DNA of 64,000 bases from an uncultured Bacteroidales bacterium (GCA_910586395.1 CAJUFX010000001.1:196633-260632); one strand, 5' to 3'; shown: positions 27,555-37,360, counted from the stretch's first letter. Program-made: numbers and translations. The notes: generated by a model not told the origin, from the letters alone.

Positions 27555-28118
27555 TCAGAACAGGAACTCACTGCGGAATCCCTTGAACGGGGCATAGACC
27601 TCATCCTTGGCGGCGAGCAACGGTTTGTCGATGCCGTAGGCGGCCAACGGCCATTCAATACGCAGGTCGGAATCGTTCCACGGCAGACCGCCCTCGGTTT
27701 CGGGCGCATAGGGCGCCGTAACCTTGTAGGCAAACACGGTGTCGTCGCAGAGGCTCAGGAAGCCATGCGCCATGCCGGCCGGGAGAAAGAACTGCCATTT
27801 TTCGCCGGCGTTCAGTTCCACACCGTACCACTGGCCGTAGGTGGGCGACCCCACGCGCAAATCGACGGCCACGTCCCAGACCGCCCCCCGCACCACACGC
27901 ACGAGCTTGGCCTGCGCGAAAGGCGGCCTTTGAAAGTGCAAGCCGCGCAACACGCCCTTGGCGGAACACGACTCGTTGTCCTGCACGAATTCGGCCTGCA
28001 GGCCGGCGGCCTCCCACGTCCGCTTGGCGTAACTCTCCATGAAGTAGCCGCGCGCATCGCCGAAAACCCGGGGCCGCACCAACAGCAACCCCGGAATCGT
28101 CGTTTCTTTGATTTCCAT
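27555..28118 (-). CDS. rfbC: dTDP-4-dehydrorhamnose 3,5-epimerase
   Basis: 187 residues, cupin fold. PGLLLVRPRVFGDARGYFMESY and FVQDNESCSAKGVLRGLHFQRPPFAQAKLVRVV (split motif with catalytic His and Lys) are the RmlC signatures; GMAHGFLSL holds the second conserved His. Third step of dTDP-L-rhamnose synthesis. The partners rfbA, rfbB and rfbD are not next to it; it instead follows lpd by 27 bases. This suggests either a relocated rfbC or a related 3,5-epimerase serving another dTDP-sugar. Confidence 0.93.
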   Translation of the reverse strand: MEIKETTIPGLLLVRPRVFGDARGYFMESYAKRTWEAAGLQAEFVQDNESCSAKGVLRGLHFQRPPFAQAKLVRVVRGAVWDVAVDLRVGSPTYGQWYGVELNAGEKWQFFLPAGMAHGFLSLCDDTVFAYKVTAPYAPETEGGLPWNDSDLRIEWPLAAYGIDKPLLAAKDEVYAPFKGFRSEFLF

Positions 28119-28145
28119 AAACCGAATCGGATTTAAAAGCCGGCC

Positions 28146-29537
28146 CTACACATGCACGCATTCGCCGTAAGCGATGGCCACGGCCTCCATCAAGCCCTCC
28201 GACATACTCGGATGCGGATGGACGGCATGGATGATTTCGGGGCCCGTAATGCCTTGCTCCATAATCATCAGTGCCTCGCCTATCATCTCGGTCACATGGT
28301 CGCCGATCAGGTGACAGCCCAGCATGCGGTCGGTCTTGGCGTCGAAAATCACTTTGACGAAGCCGTCGCGCAACCCGCCGGCCGTGGCCTTGCCGGAAGC
28401 CGTGAACGGGAACTTGCCTATTTTGAGTTCATAGCCGGCCTCGGTGGCTTTCTTTTCGTTAAGTCCGATCGAAGCCACTTCCGGCGTCGTGTACGTACAG
28501 CCCGGCACCTTGCCGTAGTCGAGCGGCTTGGGGTTCAGTCCCGCGATATGCTCCACGCAAATCAAGGCTTCGTGCGAAGCCACGTGCGCCAAAGCCTGCC
28601 CCGGCACGATGTCGCCGATGGCATAGTAACCCTCAACCGACGTACGGTAAAATTCGTCCACCTGCACCTTGCCGCGCTCCACGGCTATGCCGCATTCCTC
28701 CAAGCCGATGTTCTCCACATTGGTCACGACGCCCACGGCCGAGAGCACGATGTCGGTCTCGATGACTTCCTCGCCTTTCTTGGACGAGACATAAACCTTG
28801 CAGCCCTCGCCGGTCGTATCGACCTTCTCGACCGTGGTCCCCACAAGCACTTTCATGCCGTTTTTCTTGAAGCAACGGCCCAACTGCGCCGAGACATCGG
28901 CGTCTTCGACCGGCACGACGGACGGCATGAATTCTATGAGCGTGACCTGCGTGCCTAAGCTCTGGTAGAAATGCGCGAATTCGGAGCCGATCGCGCCCGA
29001 ACCGACCACGACCATGCGCGCCGGCAAATGGTCCAGTACCAAAGCCTCACGGTAGCCGATAATCTTACGGCCGTCCTGCGGCAGGGCCGGCAACTGACGG
29101 CTACGCGCCCCCGTGGCCAATATAATGTGTTTGGCTTCCAGCGTCTCCGTGCCGCCGGCATTCAACGTCACTTCCACCTGCTTGCCCGGCTTCACGCGGC
29201 CTTCGCCCGCCACGACCTCCACCTTGTATTTGTTGAGCAGGTAGGCAATGCCCTTGCTCATCGTCTCGGCCACGCCGCGGCTGCGCGCCACGATGGCCGC
29301 CATGTCGGGCTTGAAATCGCCCACCGTGACGCCGTACTGCGCGGCATGCTTGACATGCGTGAACACTTCGGCGCTTTTCAGCAAAGCCTTGGTCGGAATA
29401 CAGCCCCAGTTCAGACAGATCCCCCCTACTTCGGCGCGTTCCACCACGGCCGTCTTGAAGCCCAATTGCGCGGCGCGGATGGCCGCCACATAGCCGCCGG
29501 GGCCGCTGCCCACAACGACGATATCGTATGTTGTCAT
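28146..29537 (-). CDS. lpdA: dihydrolipoyl dehydrogenase
   Basis: 463 residues from ATG 29537 (MTTYDIVVVGSGPGGYVAA); an in-frame ATG 27 codons upstream adds an unconserved extension. FAD-binding GSGPGG at the N-terminus, redox-active disulfide in GGICLNWGCIPTKAL, NAD-binding GSGAIGSEFAHFY in the centre, and the catalytic His-Glu pair in HAVHPHPSMSEGLMEA at the C-terminus. It is the E3 component shared by 2-oxoacid dehydrogenases or the glycine cleavage system; no E1/E2 or gcv genes are in view, so the partner is unknown. Confidence 0.95.
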   Translation of the reverse strand: MTTYDIVVVGSGPGGYVAAIRAAQLGFKTAVVERAEVGGICLNWGCIPTKALLKSAEVFTHVKHAAQYGVTVGDFKPDMAAIVARSRGVAETMSKGIAYLLNKYKVEVVAGEGRVKPGKQVEVTLNAGGTETLEAKHIILATGARSRQLPALPQDGRKIIGYREALVLDHLPARMVVVGSGAIGSEFAHFYQSLGTQVTLIEFMPSVVPVEDADVSAQLGRCFKKNGMKVLVGTTVEKVDTTGEGCKVYVSSKKGEEVIETDIVLSAVGVVTNVENIGLEECGIAVERGKVQVDEFYRTSVEGYYAIGDIVPGQALAHVASHEALICVEHIAGLNPKPLDYGKVPGCTYTTPEVASIGLNEKKATEAGYELKIGKFPFTASGKATAGGLRDGFVKVIFDAKTDRMLGCHLIGDHVTEMIGEALMIMEQGITGPEIIHAVHPHPSMSEGLMEAVAIAYGECVHV

Positions 29538-29627
29538 AGTTTTTTCCGTTTTATGTTTGTTTCTTAAGCGCATCGTGTGCGACACACGGCCCACCGCCAT
29601 GCGCCGCACGCCGCACACGCACGTTTA

Positions 29628-30833
29628 TTAACGAATCAACCGATACGTGTCGGTCGCGATGACCTTTTCCTCGTCCGTGCTCACGAGCAACACCTTCACT
29701 TTAGAATCCGGCGTGGAAAGCACCGTGTCTTCGCCGCGCAGACCGTCGTTGCGCTGGCGGTCGATCGAAACGCCCATATATTCCAGCCCCTCGCAGACGC
29801 GGGCACGCACATGGTAGTCGTTTTCGCCAATGCCGCCCGTAAAGAGGATGATGTCGGCGCCGCCCATAGCCGCCGCATAGGCGCCGACGTATTTCTTGAC
29901 GCGGTAAATGAACATATCCAAGGCCAGACGAGCGCGGTCATTGCCCGATTCGGCCGCCGCCCAAAGGTCGCGCATATCGGAAGAAACGCCCGAAACGCCC
30001 TGCATGCCGCTCTTTTTGTTGAACAGAGCCGTGGCCTGATCCGGCGTCAGATGTTCGTCCTGCATGATCGTCAGCACGACGCCCAAATCCAAATCGCCCG
30101 TGCGCGTGCCCATGAGCAGGCCTTCGACCGGCGTATAGCCCATGGAGGTATCGACCGACTCGCCGTTCCGTACGGCCGCGATCGAAGCGCCGTTGCCCAA
30201 GTGGCAGGATATGATGCGCGTCTTGTCCATGTCCATGCCCGTCATGCGGCAAGCCTTCTGCGCCACGAAACGGTGGCTCGTGCCGTGGAAACCGTAACGG
30301 CGCATGCGTTTCTTCTCGTAATACTCGTAGGGGATACCATACATATAGGCGTAATCGGGCATCGTCTGGTGGAAAGAAGTGTCGAACACGGCGCATTGCG
30401 GCACGCCGGGCAGCAACGCTTGCATCGACGTGATGCCTTTCAGGTTGGCCGGATTGTGCAGGGGCGCGAGCGGCACGCAAGCCTCCAGATCGGCCATGAC
30501 GTCGGCGTTCACCAGCACGCTTTCCTTGAACTTTTCGCCGCCGTGCGCCACACGGTGTCCCACCGCGCCGATTTCCTTCACATCCTTAATCACGCCGTGT
30601 TGCGGATGCACGAGATATTCGAGTACCCAGTTGATGCCCTCGGCATGGTCGGCCACCGGCTTGCTGACCTTGAGTTTATCCTGGCCCTTGGCCTGATGCG
30701 TCAGGTCGGCATGATCCAGACCGATGCGTTCCACGAGCCCTTTGGCCAGCAAATCGGTTTCTTCCTCGGATTTCATCTCTATCAACTGATACTTGATGGA
30801 CGAACTTCCGCAGTTCAATACTAAGATTTTCAT
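29628..30833 (-). CDS. ackA: acetate kinase
   Basis: 401 residues. Makes ATP from acetyl phosphate in fermentation. Phosphate-binding start MKILVLNCGSSSIKY, the family signature RYGFHGTSHRFV, the ATP-binding CHLGNGASIAAV and the C-terminal FTGGIGENDYHVR are all present. No pta lies next to it. 90 bases separate it from lpd downstream on the same strand. Confidence 0.97.
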   Translation of the reverse strand: MKILVLNCGSSSIKYQLIEMKSEEETDLLAKGLVERIGLDHADLTHQAKGQDKLKVSKPVADHAEGINWVLEYLVHPQHGVIKDVKEIGAVGHRVAHGGEKFKESVLVNADVMADLEACVPLAPLHNPANLKGITSMQALLPGVPQCAVFDTSFHQTMPDYAYMYGIPYEYYEKKRMRRYGFHGTSHRFVAQKACRMTGMDMDKTRIISCHLGNGASIAAVRNGESVDTSMGYTPVEGLLMGTRTGDLDLGVVLTIMQDEHLTPDQATALFNKKSGMQGVSGVSSDMRDLWAAAESGNDRARLALDMFIYRVKKYVGAYAAAMGGADIILFTGGIGENDYHVRARVCEGLEYMGVSIDRQRNDGLRGEDTVLSTPDSKVKVLLVSTDEEKVIATDTYRLIR

Positions 30834-30924
30834 ATTATTGCATGTTTTTATTTTTCAGCATTCAAATGCCCCGCCCGTTGGCGTAACCGCAAGCGAGCCA
30901 TGCGGTATGCCGCCGGCCGCAAGG

Positions 30925-33165
30925 CTATTCGCCGTCGGCATGGTCAATGCGCTCTATCTTCTCCAAGCCTTCCACCTGCCCGAGGCGGTCTATAATCAGG
31001 TGCAGATGATGCGTATCGCCGATGTAAAGCATAATTTTGCCGTCCAACATGCCTTCGGAGGCCGTAAACGCGATCGAACGCATATTGACCTTGTCTTCGC
31101 CCGAAAGCACCTCGACGATATCCTTGACGATACCGATCCGGTCGAAGCCACGCAACCGCAATCCCGTCAAGAACGTCACGGCCTGGTCTTTCTTCCATTT
31201 GGCCTTGACGATCCGGTTACCGTACTGCGACATCAATTCGATGCCGCGCGGACAGTTCGTGCGGTGTACCTCTATGCCCTTGTTCGGCATCATAATACCC
31301 ACGACATCGTCGCCAGGAATCGGATGACAGCAATCGGAAACGTAATAACGCAACTTGTTGATTTCCTCGCCCAACAACAACGTTTCGGGTTTGCTCTCCA
31401 CCTGTTCCTGTATGGCGTCCTGCAAATCCATGTCCCTGGACGCGGTACGGAACAATTTCGTAAACCAGTTGCCGTGTTTTTCGTCCGCCTTGAACACGCG
31501 CCGCACATCGGCCTCGGTCAGACGGCCGATCGCCGTTTCATAATAGAGCCGGGAACGGTTCTGTATCGCCAACCCCTGCAACAGGCGGTTCACCGTATCG
31601 TCGGCGAACGCGACGGGTATGGCTTCCAACCATCCCTTGACCAACGCGCGCCCCTCGTCATAATAACGCGCGTGTTCCTCGCGCAGCCACTGCCGTATGC
31701 TCGACTTGGCACGCGAAGACACGACATACCGCAACCATTCTTCCTTGGGTTGCTGCGTCTTGGACGTGATGATTTCAACCTGATCGCCGTTTTTGAGCGG
31801 ATGATTGATGGGTTCCAACTTATGGTTGACCTTGGCGCCGATGACCGAAAGCCCGATGTCGGAATGGATATGGAACGCGAAATCCAATACCGTGGCACCG
31901 GCCGGCAACGTTTTCAGTTCGCCCTTGGGCGTATAGACATAAATTTCGTCGCTGAAGAAATTGAGACGGAAATCGCGCAGGAAATTGAGCGCGCTCTTTT
32001 CGTCGGCCTGCTCCAACATCTCGCGGATTTTACCGAGCCACAGATCCAGACCGGAATCCTTGGGAATCACGCCCTCGTTCTTGTATTTCCAATGCGCCGC
32101 ATAGCCTTTCTCCGCTATTTCATCCATACGGCGGGAACGTATCTGTACCTCGACCCACCGTCCCGTATGGCTCATGACCGTCGTATGCAAAGCCTCGTAA
32201 CCGTTGGCTTTCGGGCTGGCGATCCAGTCGCGCAACCGGGACGGATTGGGGCGATAGAGCCCCGTGACAATGGAATAGACCTTGTAGCAATCGTCCTTTT
32301 CCTTCTCGATGGGTGAATCCAACACGATGCGTATCGCGAACAGGTCATAGACCTCTTCGAACGGCACGCCTTTTTTCTTCATCTTGCCCCAAATGGAACA
32401 GATGGACTTGACGCGGCCGGAAATGGAAAACTGCAGATAGGATTCGTCCAGACGTTTGCGGATGGGTGCGACGAATTCGTTGATGAAACGCGCGCGTTCC
32501 GACTCGGTCTCCTTGATTTTATTGACGATGCCGGTATAGATGTCCGGTTCGGTATATTTCAACGCCAGATCTTCGAGTTCGCTCTTAATCGAATACAAGC
32601 CGAGCCTATGCGCCAACGGCACATAGATATTGATGGTTTCGGACGAAATCTTAAGCTGCTTGTCCTTGGCCATGGAATCCAACGTGCGCATATTGTGCAG
32701 GCGGTCGGCCAACTTAATCAAAATCACGCGCACGTCATCCGAAAGCGTGAACAGGATTTTCTTGAAATTCTCGGCCTGCAACGAAAACGACTGATCCTGA
32801 TCGAAAATGGTGTCTATCTTGGTCAGACCGTCCACGATCCGCGCCACCGTCGTGCCGAAACGTTCCTCTATGTCCGAGCGCGTGTACTCGGTATCCTCCA
32901 CCACGTCGTGCAAAAGCGCGCAGACCACGGCCGTCGGCCCCAGCCCGATGTCGGCCACGACGATGCGCGCCACCTCCAGCGGATGGAAAATATACGGTTC
33001 GCCCGACTTGCGCCGCGTGTTGGCATGCGCCGAGACCGCCAGTTCGAACGCGTTCCGGATGTCGTCGCGTTCCTGTTCGCTGATATCGCGACGGAAATAC
33101 CGGAATATCGTCTCGTACTTTTCCTGTATCTCCTGCTTTTCGCGTGCTTCGTCTATCACATACAT
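30925..33165 (-). CDS. bifunctional (p)ppGpp synthetase/hydrolase (Rel/SpoT)
   Basis: 746 residues. HD hydrolase domain with the intact HDVVED at residues 86-91 and metal His61; synthetase domain around residues 235-365 with EVYDLFAIRIVLDSP and RLRDWIASPKANGYEALHTT; TGS domain (YVYTPKGELKTLPAGATVLDFAFH); helical region with CCHPIPGDD (conserved-Cys/zinc-finger motif); C-terminal ACT domain ending KIERIDHADGE. Both active-site sets look intact, so it should make and degrade the stringent-response alarmone. Sixty-three bases downstream of the phosphodiesterase gene. Confidence 0.96.
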   Translation of the reverse strand: MYVIDEAREKQEIQEKYETIFRYFRRDISEQERDDIRNAFELAVSAHANTRRKSGEPYIFHPLEVARIVVADIGLGPTAVVCALLHDVVEDTEYTRSDIEERFGTTVARIVDGLTKIDTIFDQDQSFSLQAENFKKILFTLSDDVRVILIKLADRLHNMRTLDSMAKDKQLKISSETINIYVPLAHRLGLYSIKSELEDLALKYTEPDIYTGIVNKIKETESERARFINEFVAPIRKRLDESYLQFSISGRVKSICSIWGKMKKKGVPFEEVYDLFAIRIVLDSPIEKEKDDCYKVYSIVTGLYRPNPSRLRDWIASPKANGYEALHTTVMSHTGRWVEVQIRSRRMDEIAEKGYAAHWKYKNEGVIPKDSGLDLWLGKIREMLEQADEKSALNFLRDFRLNFFSDEIYVYTPKGELKTLPAGATVLDFAFHIHSDIGLSVIGAKVNHKLEPINHPLKNGDQVEIITSKTQQPKEEWLRYVVSSRAKSSIRQWLREEHARYYDEGRALVKGWLEAIPVAFADDTVNRLLQGLAIQNRSRLYYETAIGRLTEADVRRVFKADEKHGNWFTKLFRTASRDMDLQDAIQEQVESKPETLLLGEEINKLRYYVSDCCHPIPGDDVVGIMMPNKGIEVHRTNCPRGIELMSQYGNRIVKAKWKKDQAVTFLTGLRLRGFDRIGIVKDIVEVLSGEDKVNMRSIAFTASEGMLDGKIMLYIGDTHHLHLIIDRLGQVEGLEKIERIDHADGE

Positions 33166-33228
33166 GCCTGTCGCTCCTCTCTTTCGCTTTCCCGTTGTCC
33201 GCCCGTTCCGTTTTCGGCCGGCCGCGTT

Positions 33229-33720
33229 TTACCGCGGCATCTCGAACACTTCCAGATCAAACAGTCTTTTGCCATCTATTTTCAACCGCAAGGCGGTCTT
33301 GAGTTTATGGAAACCCGAATCGCCGGCCGCCCCCGGATTGAAATACATCAAGCCGTTCGCCTCGTCGCGCATGACCCTGAGGATATGCGCGTGTCCCGCC
33401 ACGAAAATATCGGGTTTCTCCTGCCGCAACCGCGCCGCGATACCGGGCGCGTAACGCGCGGGATAACCGCCTATATGCGTCATCATGACCTTACAGCCCT
33501 CGCATTGGAAAACGGCGCACGCCGACAGACGGGCGCGCACGCGCCAATCGTCTATGTTACCGTAAACGGCCGTCAGCGGCTTGAACCGCATCCATGCCTC
33601 CAACGTCGCCTCGTTGCCCACGTCGCCGGCATGCCAAACCTCGTCGCAAGCCTTCAGAAACGCCTGCACTTCGGCCGAAACGCTGCCGTGCGTATCGGAA
33701 ATGATGCCTATTCTTTTCAT
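33229..33720 (-). CDS. YfcE/MJ0936-type metallophosphodiesterase
   Basis: 163 residues from ATG 33720. All phosphoesterase motifs are in order: GIISDTHGS, HAGDVGNE, VYGNIDDWRVR, MMTHIGGYP and FVAGHAHI. Single-domain cytosolic enzymes of this size hydrolyse phosphodiesters in vitro; the physiological substrate is unknown. An in-frame ATG 22 codons upstream would add residues from the GC-rich intergenic DNA and is not supported. It sits between rel/spoT and the DUF4293 gene. Confidence 0.9.
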   Translation of the reverse strand: MKRIGIISDTHGSVSAEVQAFLKACDEVWHAGDVGNEATLEAWMRFKPLTAVYGNIDDWRVRARLSACAVFQCEGCKVMMTHIGGYPARYAPGIAARLRQEKPDIFVAGHAHILRVMRDEANGLMYFNPGAAGDSGFHKLKTALRLKIDGKRLFDLEVFEMPR

Positions 33721-33800
33721 AATGTCTCCATCTGTAACGGCGGCGCCCCGTTGCCAAGACGGTTTTCCGCCCGGACACCCCGGCACCGGCCGTCACACGC

Positions 33801-34292
33801 TTACCGCAAACGGTCTGCCGAACGCACCAATTCCTCGTCCTTGCGGATGCCCCGCATGGCGAGCCACATGAAGCCCATCGCCACCAACGGCATATAGACC
33901 GGCCATCTGTATTGCACGAGCGGCGTTTCCAATTCCAATCCCTTGAACATGCCCGCGGCCACCTGATCCAAACCCAAAAGCAGGAAACCCGCGAACAATA
34001 CCAACACCAACGACACTATGCGCGACAACTTTATCTGCCGCGGCCGATGCCGGTAAGAAAAAAGGACAAACGCCATGCCGGCCAGCAAAAGCACCGCCAA
34101 GGCCGTAAAGCCGATGAACCAATATCTCGCTTCCGTATAGACGCCATGCCCCTCCATATACACCACGCCCGTCAGATTCAGATAGGACGGCATATCCTCC
34201 AAGGGGTTCACGACCGCAAGCGGGAAAAAGAACATGACCGAAAGCGCGGTCATGGCCATCAACAAGTACAGTGATTGAATGCGTTGTATCAT
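33801..34292 (-). CDS. DUF4293 family membrane protein
   Basis: 163 residues with four hydrophobic segments (about 7-27, 50-75, 83-105 and 118-142). The start MIQRIQSLYLLMAM is typical of this Bacteroidetes-only family, and I prefer this Met over the one four codons upstream. Function unknown; it is commonly found beside rho in this phylum, as here, where it is divergent from rho with the rho promoter between them. Confidence 0.82.
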   Translation of the reverse strand: MIQRIQSLYLLMAMTALSVMFFFPLAVVNPLEDMPSYLNLTGVVYMEGHGVYTEARYWFIGFTALAVLLLAGMAFVLFSYRHRPRQIKLSRIVSLVLVLFAGFLLLGLDQVAAGMFKGLELETPLVQYRWPVYMPLVAMGFMWLAMRGIRKDEELVRSADRLR

Positions 34293-34362
34293 AATCTTGT
34301 CCAATTTTCTTGTTTAAGTTACAAGAGGGTAAAGTTACACTTTTTTTCCGATTTTCGGAATG

Positions 34363-34393
34363 TTAGGTTTTTGGAAATTATTTTGTATCTTTG
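34363..34393 (+). promoter_or_regulatory. rho promoter (TTAG-N19-TATCTTTG)
   Basis: Perfect -7 box TATCTTTG at 34386-34393; the -33 position holds TTAG (34363-34366), one base off consensus. The leader of about 70 bases could allow autoregulation by Rho. Confidence 0.6.
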
Positions 34394-34469
34394 CATCCTC
34401 ATTGGTATTTCGCCAACTGACCCCTTTTGATAATTTTAAGACCTTTTCTGAAAAATCCCCTGAGTTTTT

Positions 34470-36401
34470 ATGCTGAATATTTTAGACCTGAACGCGATGA
34501 GCGCGGCCGAACTGAGTGATACGGCCCACCGATTCAACCTTAAGAATTTCGAAAAATTAGCCCGAACCGATTTAATTTATAAAATACTGGACGCCCAGGC
34601 CTTGGAAGAGGTCCGCAAGAAAGCGGAGCCGACGGTTGAATCCGAGGGGATAACCGCCGCGGCCGGCAACGCGGCCGGCGAAACCGAAACCGCCACGGAA
34701 GGCATTCCCGAAAACGAAGGCCTTAAACGCAAGAGAGGCCGGCCTAAAGGCAGCCGAAACAAACCTAAGGATGAAAACGGCCGCCCGATAGAACCGACCG
34801 AAGAAGTGCCGGTATTGAGCGCCCCCATTCTCAAACGGCGGACGCGCATCAGCGACACGCCGGCCGCCTCCTCCAATCCGACCAAACGCATCGCCACGCC
34901 GACGCCCAAAGCGCCGGTACCCATAGCCGGCAACGAACGGTCCGATGCTTTCGCCCCGGCCGCGGACACGGACATGAGACCGGTTCCCCGGCCCGACGGA
35001 TTCGGGACGGCCGCCATGAACCCGGACACCGACACGTTCGAACCTGAACCCATGACGGCCGGCATGCGCCCCGTACCGCCGGTTTCCACCGAAGCCATGA
35101 ACGAGGCGGCCATGTGGGGCAATATCGATGACGAGAACGATGCGGTTTCGGGTTCGGACACCCTGCCGCAGGCCGAAGCGCCAAGCGGCTACAACCGCTA
35201 TGGGGGGCGGTCGGATTATCAGAACCGCAATGCGGAATACCCGCAGGCGCGCCCCGACAACCGCACCGAATTCGCCTACAATTTCGAAAACTTCGTGACC
35301 TACGAAGGCGTTTTGGAAACGATGCCGGACGGATTCGGCTTCCTGCGCTCCTCCGACTACAATTACCTCAACTCGCCCGACGACGTGTATATCTCGCCGC
35401 AGCAAATCCGGTCGCTCGGTCTTAAGACCGGTGACACCATCGAATGTACGGTGCGTCCGCCGCGCGAGGGTGAGAAATATTTCCCGATGGGGAAACTGCT
35501 CTCCATCAACGGTTGCAAACCCGAAGACTTACGCGACCGCATCGCGTTCGACCACCTCACGCCGCTTTTCCCTGAAGAGAAATTCAAGCTGACCGGTGCG
35601 CCCGACCACTCGCTCTCCATGCGGCTCATGGATATGTTCACCCCCATCGGCAAGGGACAGCGCGGCCTTATCGTGGCACCGCCCAAAACCGGTAAAACGG
35701 TTCTGCTGAAAGAATTGGCCAACGCCATTTCGTACAACCATCCGGAAGTCTATATGATTATATTGTTGATTGACGAACGTCCGGAAGAGGTGACCGACAT
35801 GCAGCGCAGCGTCAAGGCCGAAGTCATTTCGTCCACGTTCGACGAACCGGCCGAAAAGCACGTCAAAATCGCCAACATCGTGTTGGAAAAAGCCAAGCGC
35901 CTCGTGGAATGCGGTCAGGACGTGCTGATTGTCTTAGACTCCATCACACGTCTGGCACGGGCCTACAACACCGTCAGCCCCGCTTCGGGCAAGGTGCTTT
36001 CGGGTGGTGTGGAAGCCAACGCCCTGCAAAAACCCAAACGGTTCTTCGGCGCGGCGCGTAACATCGAAAACGGCGGTTCGCTCACGATTATCGCCACGGC
36101 CCTGACCGAAACCAACTCGCGTATGGACGAAGTGATTTTCGAAGAGTTCAAGGGAACGGGCAATATGGAAATCCAGCTGGACCGCAAGATTTCCAACCGG
36201 CGGATTTTCCCGGCCATCGACATCGTTTCGTCGAGCACGCGCCGCGACGACCTGCTGCAAGACAAGGAAACGCTACAGAAAGTATGGATCCTGCGCAACC
36301 ACATGGCCGACATGACGCCGGTGGAAGTCATGGAACTGTTGCGTTCGAAGGTGCCGCAGACGCGTTCGAACGAAGAATTCTTATTGTCGATGAACGAATA
36401 G
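34470..36401 (+). CDS. rho: transcription termination factor Rho with long disordered insert
   Basis: 643 residues, about 220 more than E. coli Rho. Rho_N domain at residues 1-50 (LNAMSAAELSDTAHRFNLK), then a low-complexity region to about residue 270 rich in Pro, Asp, Arg, Ala and Met (KRKRGRPKGSRNKP and later repeats of acidic/Pro patches), then the RNA-binding cold-shock fold (YEGVLETMPDGFGFLRSS), and the RecA-like ATPase with Walker A APPKTGKTVLLKEL near residue 400, Walker B VLIVLDSITRLARAYN, and the R loop downstream. It releases RNA polymerase from untranslated RNA. The insert is a known feature of Bacteroidetes Rho. Ends close to an intrinsic-type hairpin. Confidence 0.97.
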   Translation: MLNILDLNAMSAAELSDTAHRFNLKNFEKLARTDLIYKILDAQALEEVRKKAEPTVESEGITAAAGNAAGETETATEGIPENEGLKRKRGRPKGSRNKPKDENGRPIEPTEEVPVLSAPILKRRTRISDTPAASSNPTKRIATPTPKAPVPIAGNERSDAFAPAADTDMRPVPRPDGFGTAAMNPDTDTFEPEPMTAGMRPVPPVSTEAMNEAAMWGNIDDENDAVSGSDTLPQAEAPSGYNRYGGRSDYQNRNAEYPQARPDNRTEFAYNFENFVTYEGVLETMPDGFGFLRSSDYNYLNSPDDVYISPQQIRSLGLKTGDTIECTVRPPREGEKYFPMGKLLSINGCKPEDLRDRIAFDHLTPLFPEEKFKLTGAPDHSLSMRLMDMFTPIGKGQRGLIVAPPKTGKTVLLKELANAISYNHPEVYMIILLIDERPEEVTDMQRSVKAEVISSTFDEPAEKHVKIANIVLEKAKRLVECGQDVLIVLDSITRLARAYNTVSPASGKVLSGGVEANALQKPKRFFGAARNIENGGSLTIIATALTETNSRMDEVIFEEFKGTGNMEIQLDRKISNRRIFPAIDIVSSSTRRDDLLQDKETLQKVWILRNHMADMTPVEVMELLRSKVPQTRSNEEFLLSMNE

Positions 36402-36421
36402 CGGCCTGCCGGCCGTTCAGG

Positions 36422-36470
36422 GTGTCCGATACAGCCGTTTCGGCGGCGGTTTCGGACACTTATATTTTTA
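36422..36470 (+). terminator. hairpin after rho
   Basis: GTGTCCGA (36422-36429) pairs with TCGGACAC (36452-36459), followed by TTATATTTTTA. It lies between rho and ispE, only a few bases before the ispE start, so it probably dampens read-through. Confidence 0.65.
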
Positions 36471-36475
36471 CGCCC

Positions 36476-37360
36476 ATGATCCTATTCCCCTACTGTAAAA
36501 TCAACCTCGGCCTGCAGATTCTGGCCAAACGGCCGGACGGCTTCCACGATCTGGATACCGTATTCCTGCCGGTCAAAGGGTGGTACGACGTTCTGGAAAT
36601 CCTACCGGCCGCACAGGACGAATTCACGTTGAGCGGCGCGGTCTTGGAGGGCGATCCGGCGGACAATCTCGTCTGCCGCGCGCGGGAGGCGATGCGCCGG
36701 CACTTGGCGCGACAAGGACGGACGCTGCCGATGTGCCGTCTCGGACTGCACAAGGCGGTGCCGGCTGGGGCCGGCTTGGGGGGCGGCTCTTCCGACGCCA
36801 CCCACACGCTCATCGGCCTGAACCGCCTCTTCGAACTGGGACTTTCCATAGCCGAAATCGAGGCAATGAGCCGCCCCCTCGGCAGCGACTGCGCTTTCTT
36901 CAGCGCAGACGCGCCCGCCCGGGCGACCGGCAAGGGGGACCGTTTGGAACGTATCGTCTCCGCAACCGGCAAGGTTCCCGCAACCGCCTTCGGCTCTACC
37001 GAATGCCACCTTTGGATTATCGTGCCTCCCCTGCATATCTCCACACCGCAGGCATACGCCGGCGCCCGGCCGCAAGCCGGCCGGCCTTCCATGCCGGAAT
37101 TGCTCCGCCTACCATTGGGCGAATGGCCACGGCAAATCGAAAACGACTTCGAGAAGACGCTCTTCCCGCAATGGCCGGTTCTGCAAGAGATCAAAGAAAA
37201 GTTTTATGAACTCGGCGCTTTCTACGCCTCTCTAAGCGGCAGCGGTTCCGCCCTGTTCGGATTGTTCCACCATCTACCGGCTGAAAACGCACGTCAAGCC
37301 TTTCCCTCCGACTGCCTCAGTTTTCAAACACGTATTTCAATTCCTTCAGGCCGCAACTGA
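36476..37360 (+). CDS. ispE: 4-diphosphocytidyl-2-C-methyl-D-erythritol kinase
   Basis: 294 residues, GHMP kinase family, fourth step of the MEP pathway. CKINLGLQILAKRPDGFHDL at the N-terminus, ATP-binding PAGAGLGGGSSDAT in the middle, and SGSGSALFGLF near the C-terminus are the three GHMP motifs. The start at 36476 (MILFPYCKINLG) follows the rho terminator; frames open further upstream belong to antisense or rho-tail sequence. The last 44 bases overlap the 3' end of birA on the opposite strand. Confidence 0.95.
   Translation: MILFPYCKINLGLQILAKRPDGFHDLDTVFLPVKGWYDVLEILPAAQDEFTLSGAVLEGDPADNLVCRAREAMRRHLARQGRTLPMCRLGLHKAVPAGAGLGGGSSDATHTLIGLNRLFELGLSIAEIEAMSRPLGSDCAFFSADAPARATGKGDRLERIVSATGKVPATAFGSTECHLWIIVPPLHISTPQAYAGARPQAGRPSMPELLRLPLGEWPRQIENDFEKTLFPQWPVLQEIKEKFYELGAFYASLSGSGSALFGLFHHLPAENARQAFPSDCLSFQTRISIPSGRN

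Noticed and set aside
29577..30824. 415-codon plus-strand frame
   Set aside because: Complement of ackA.
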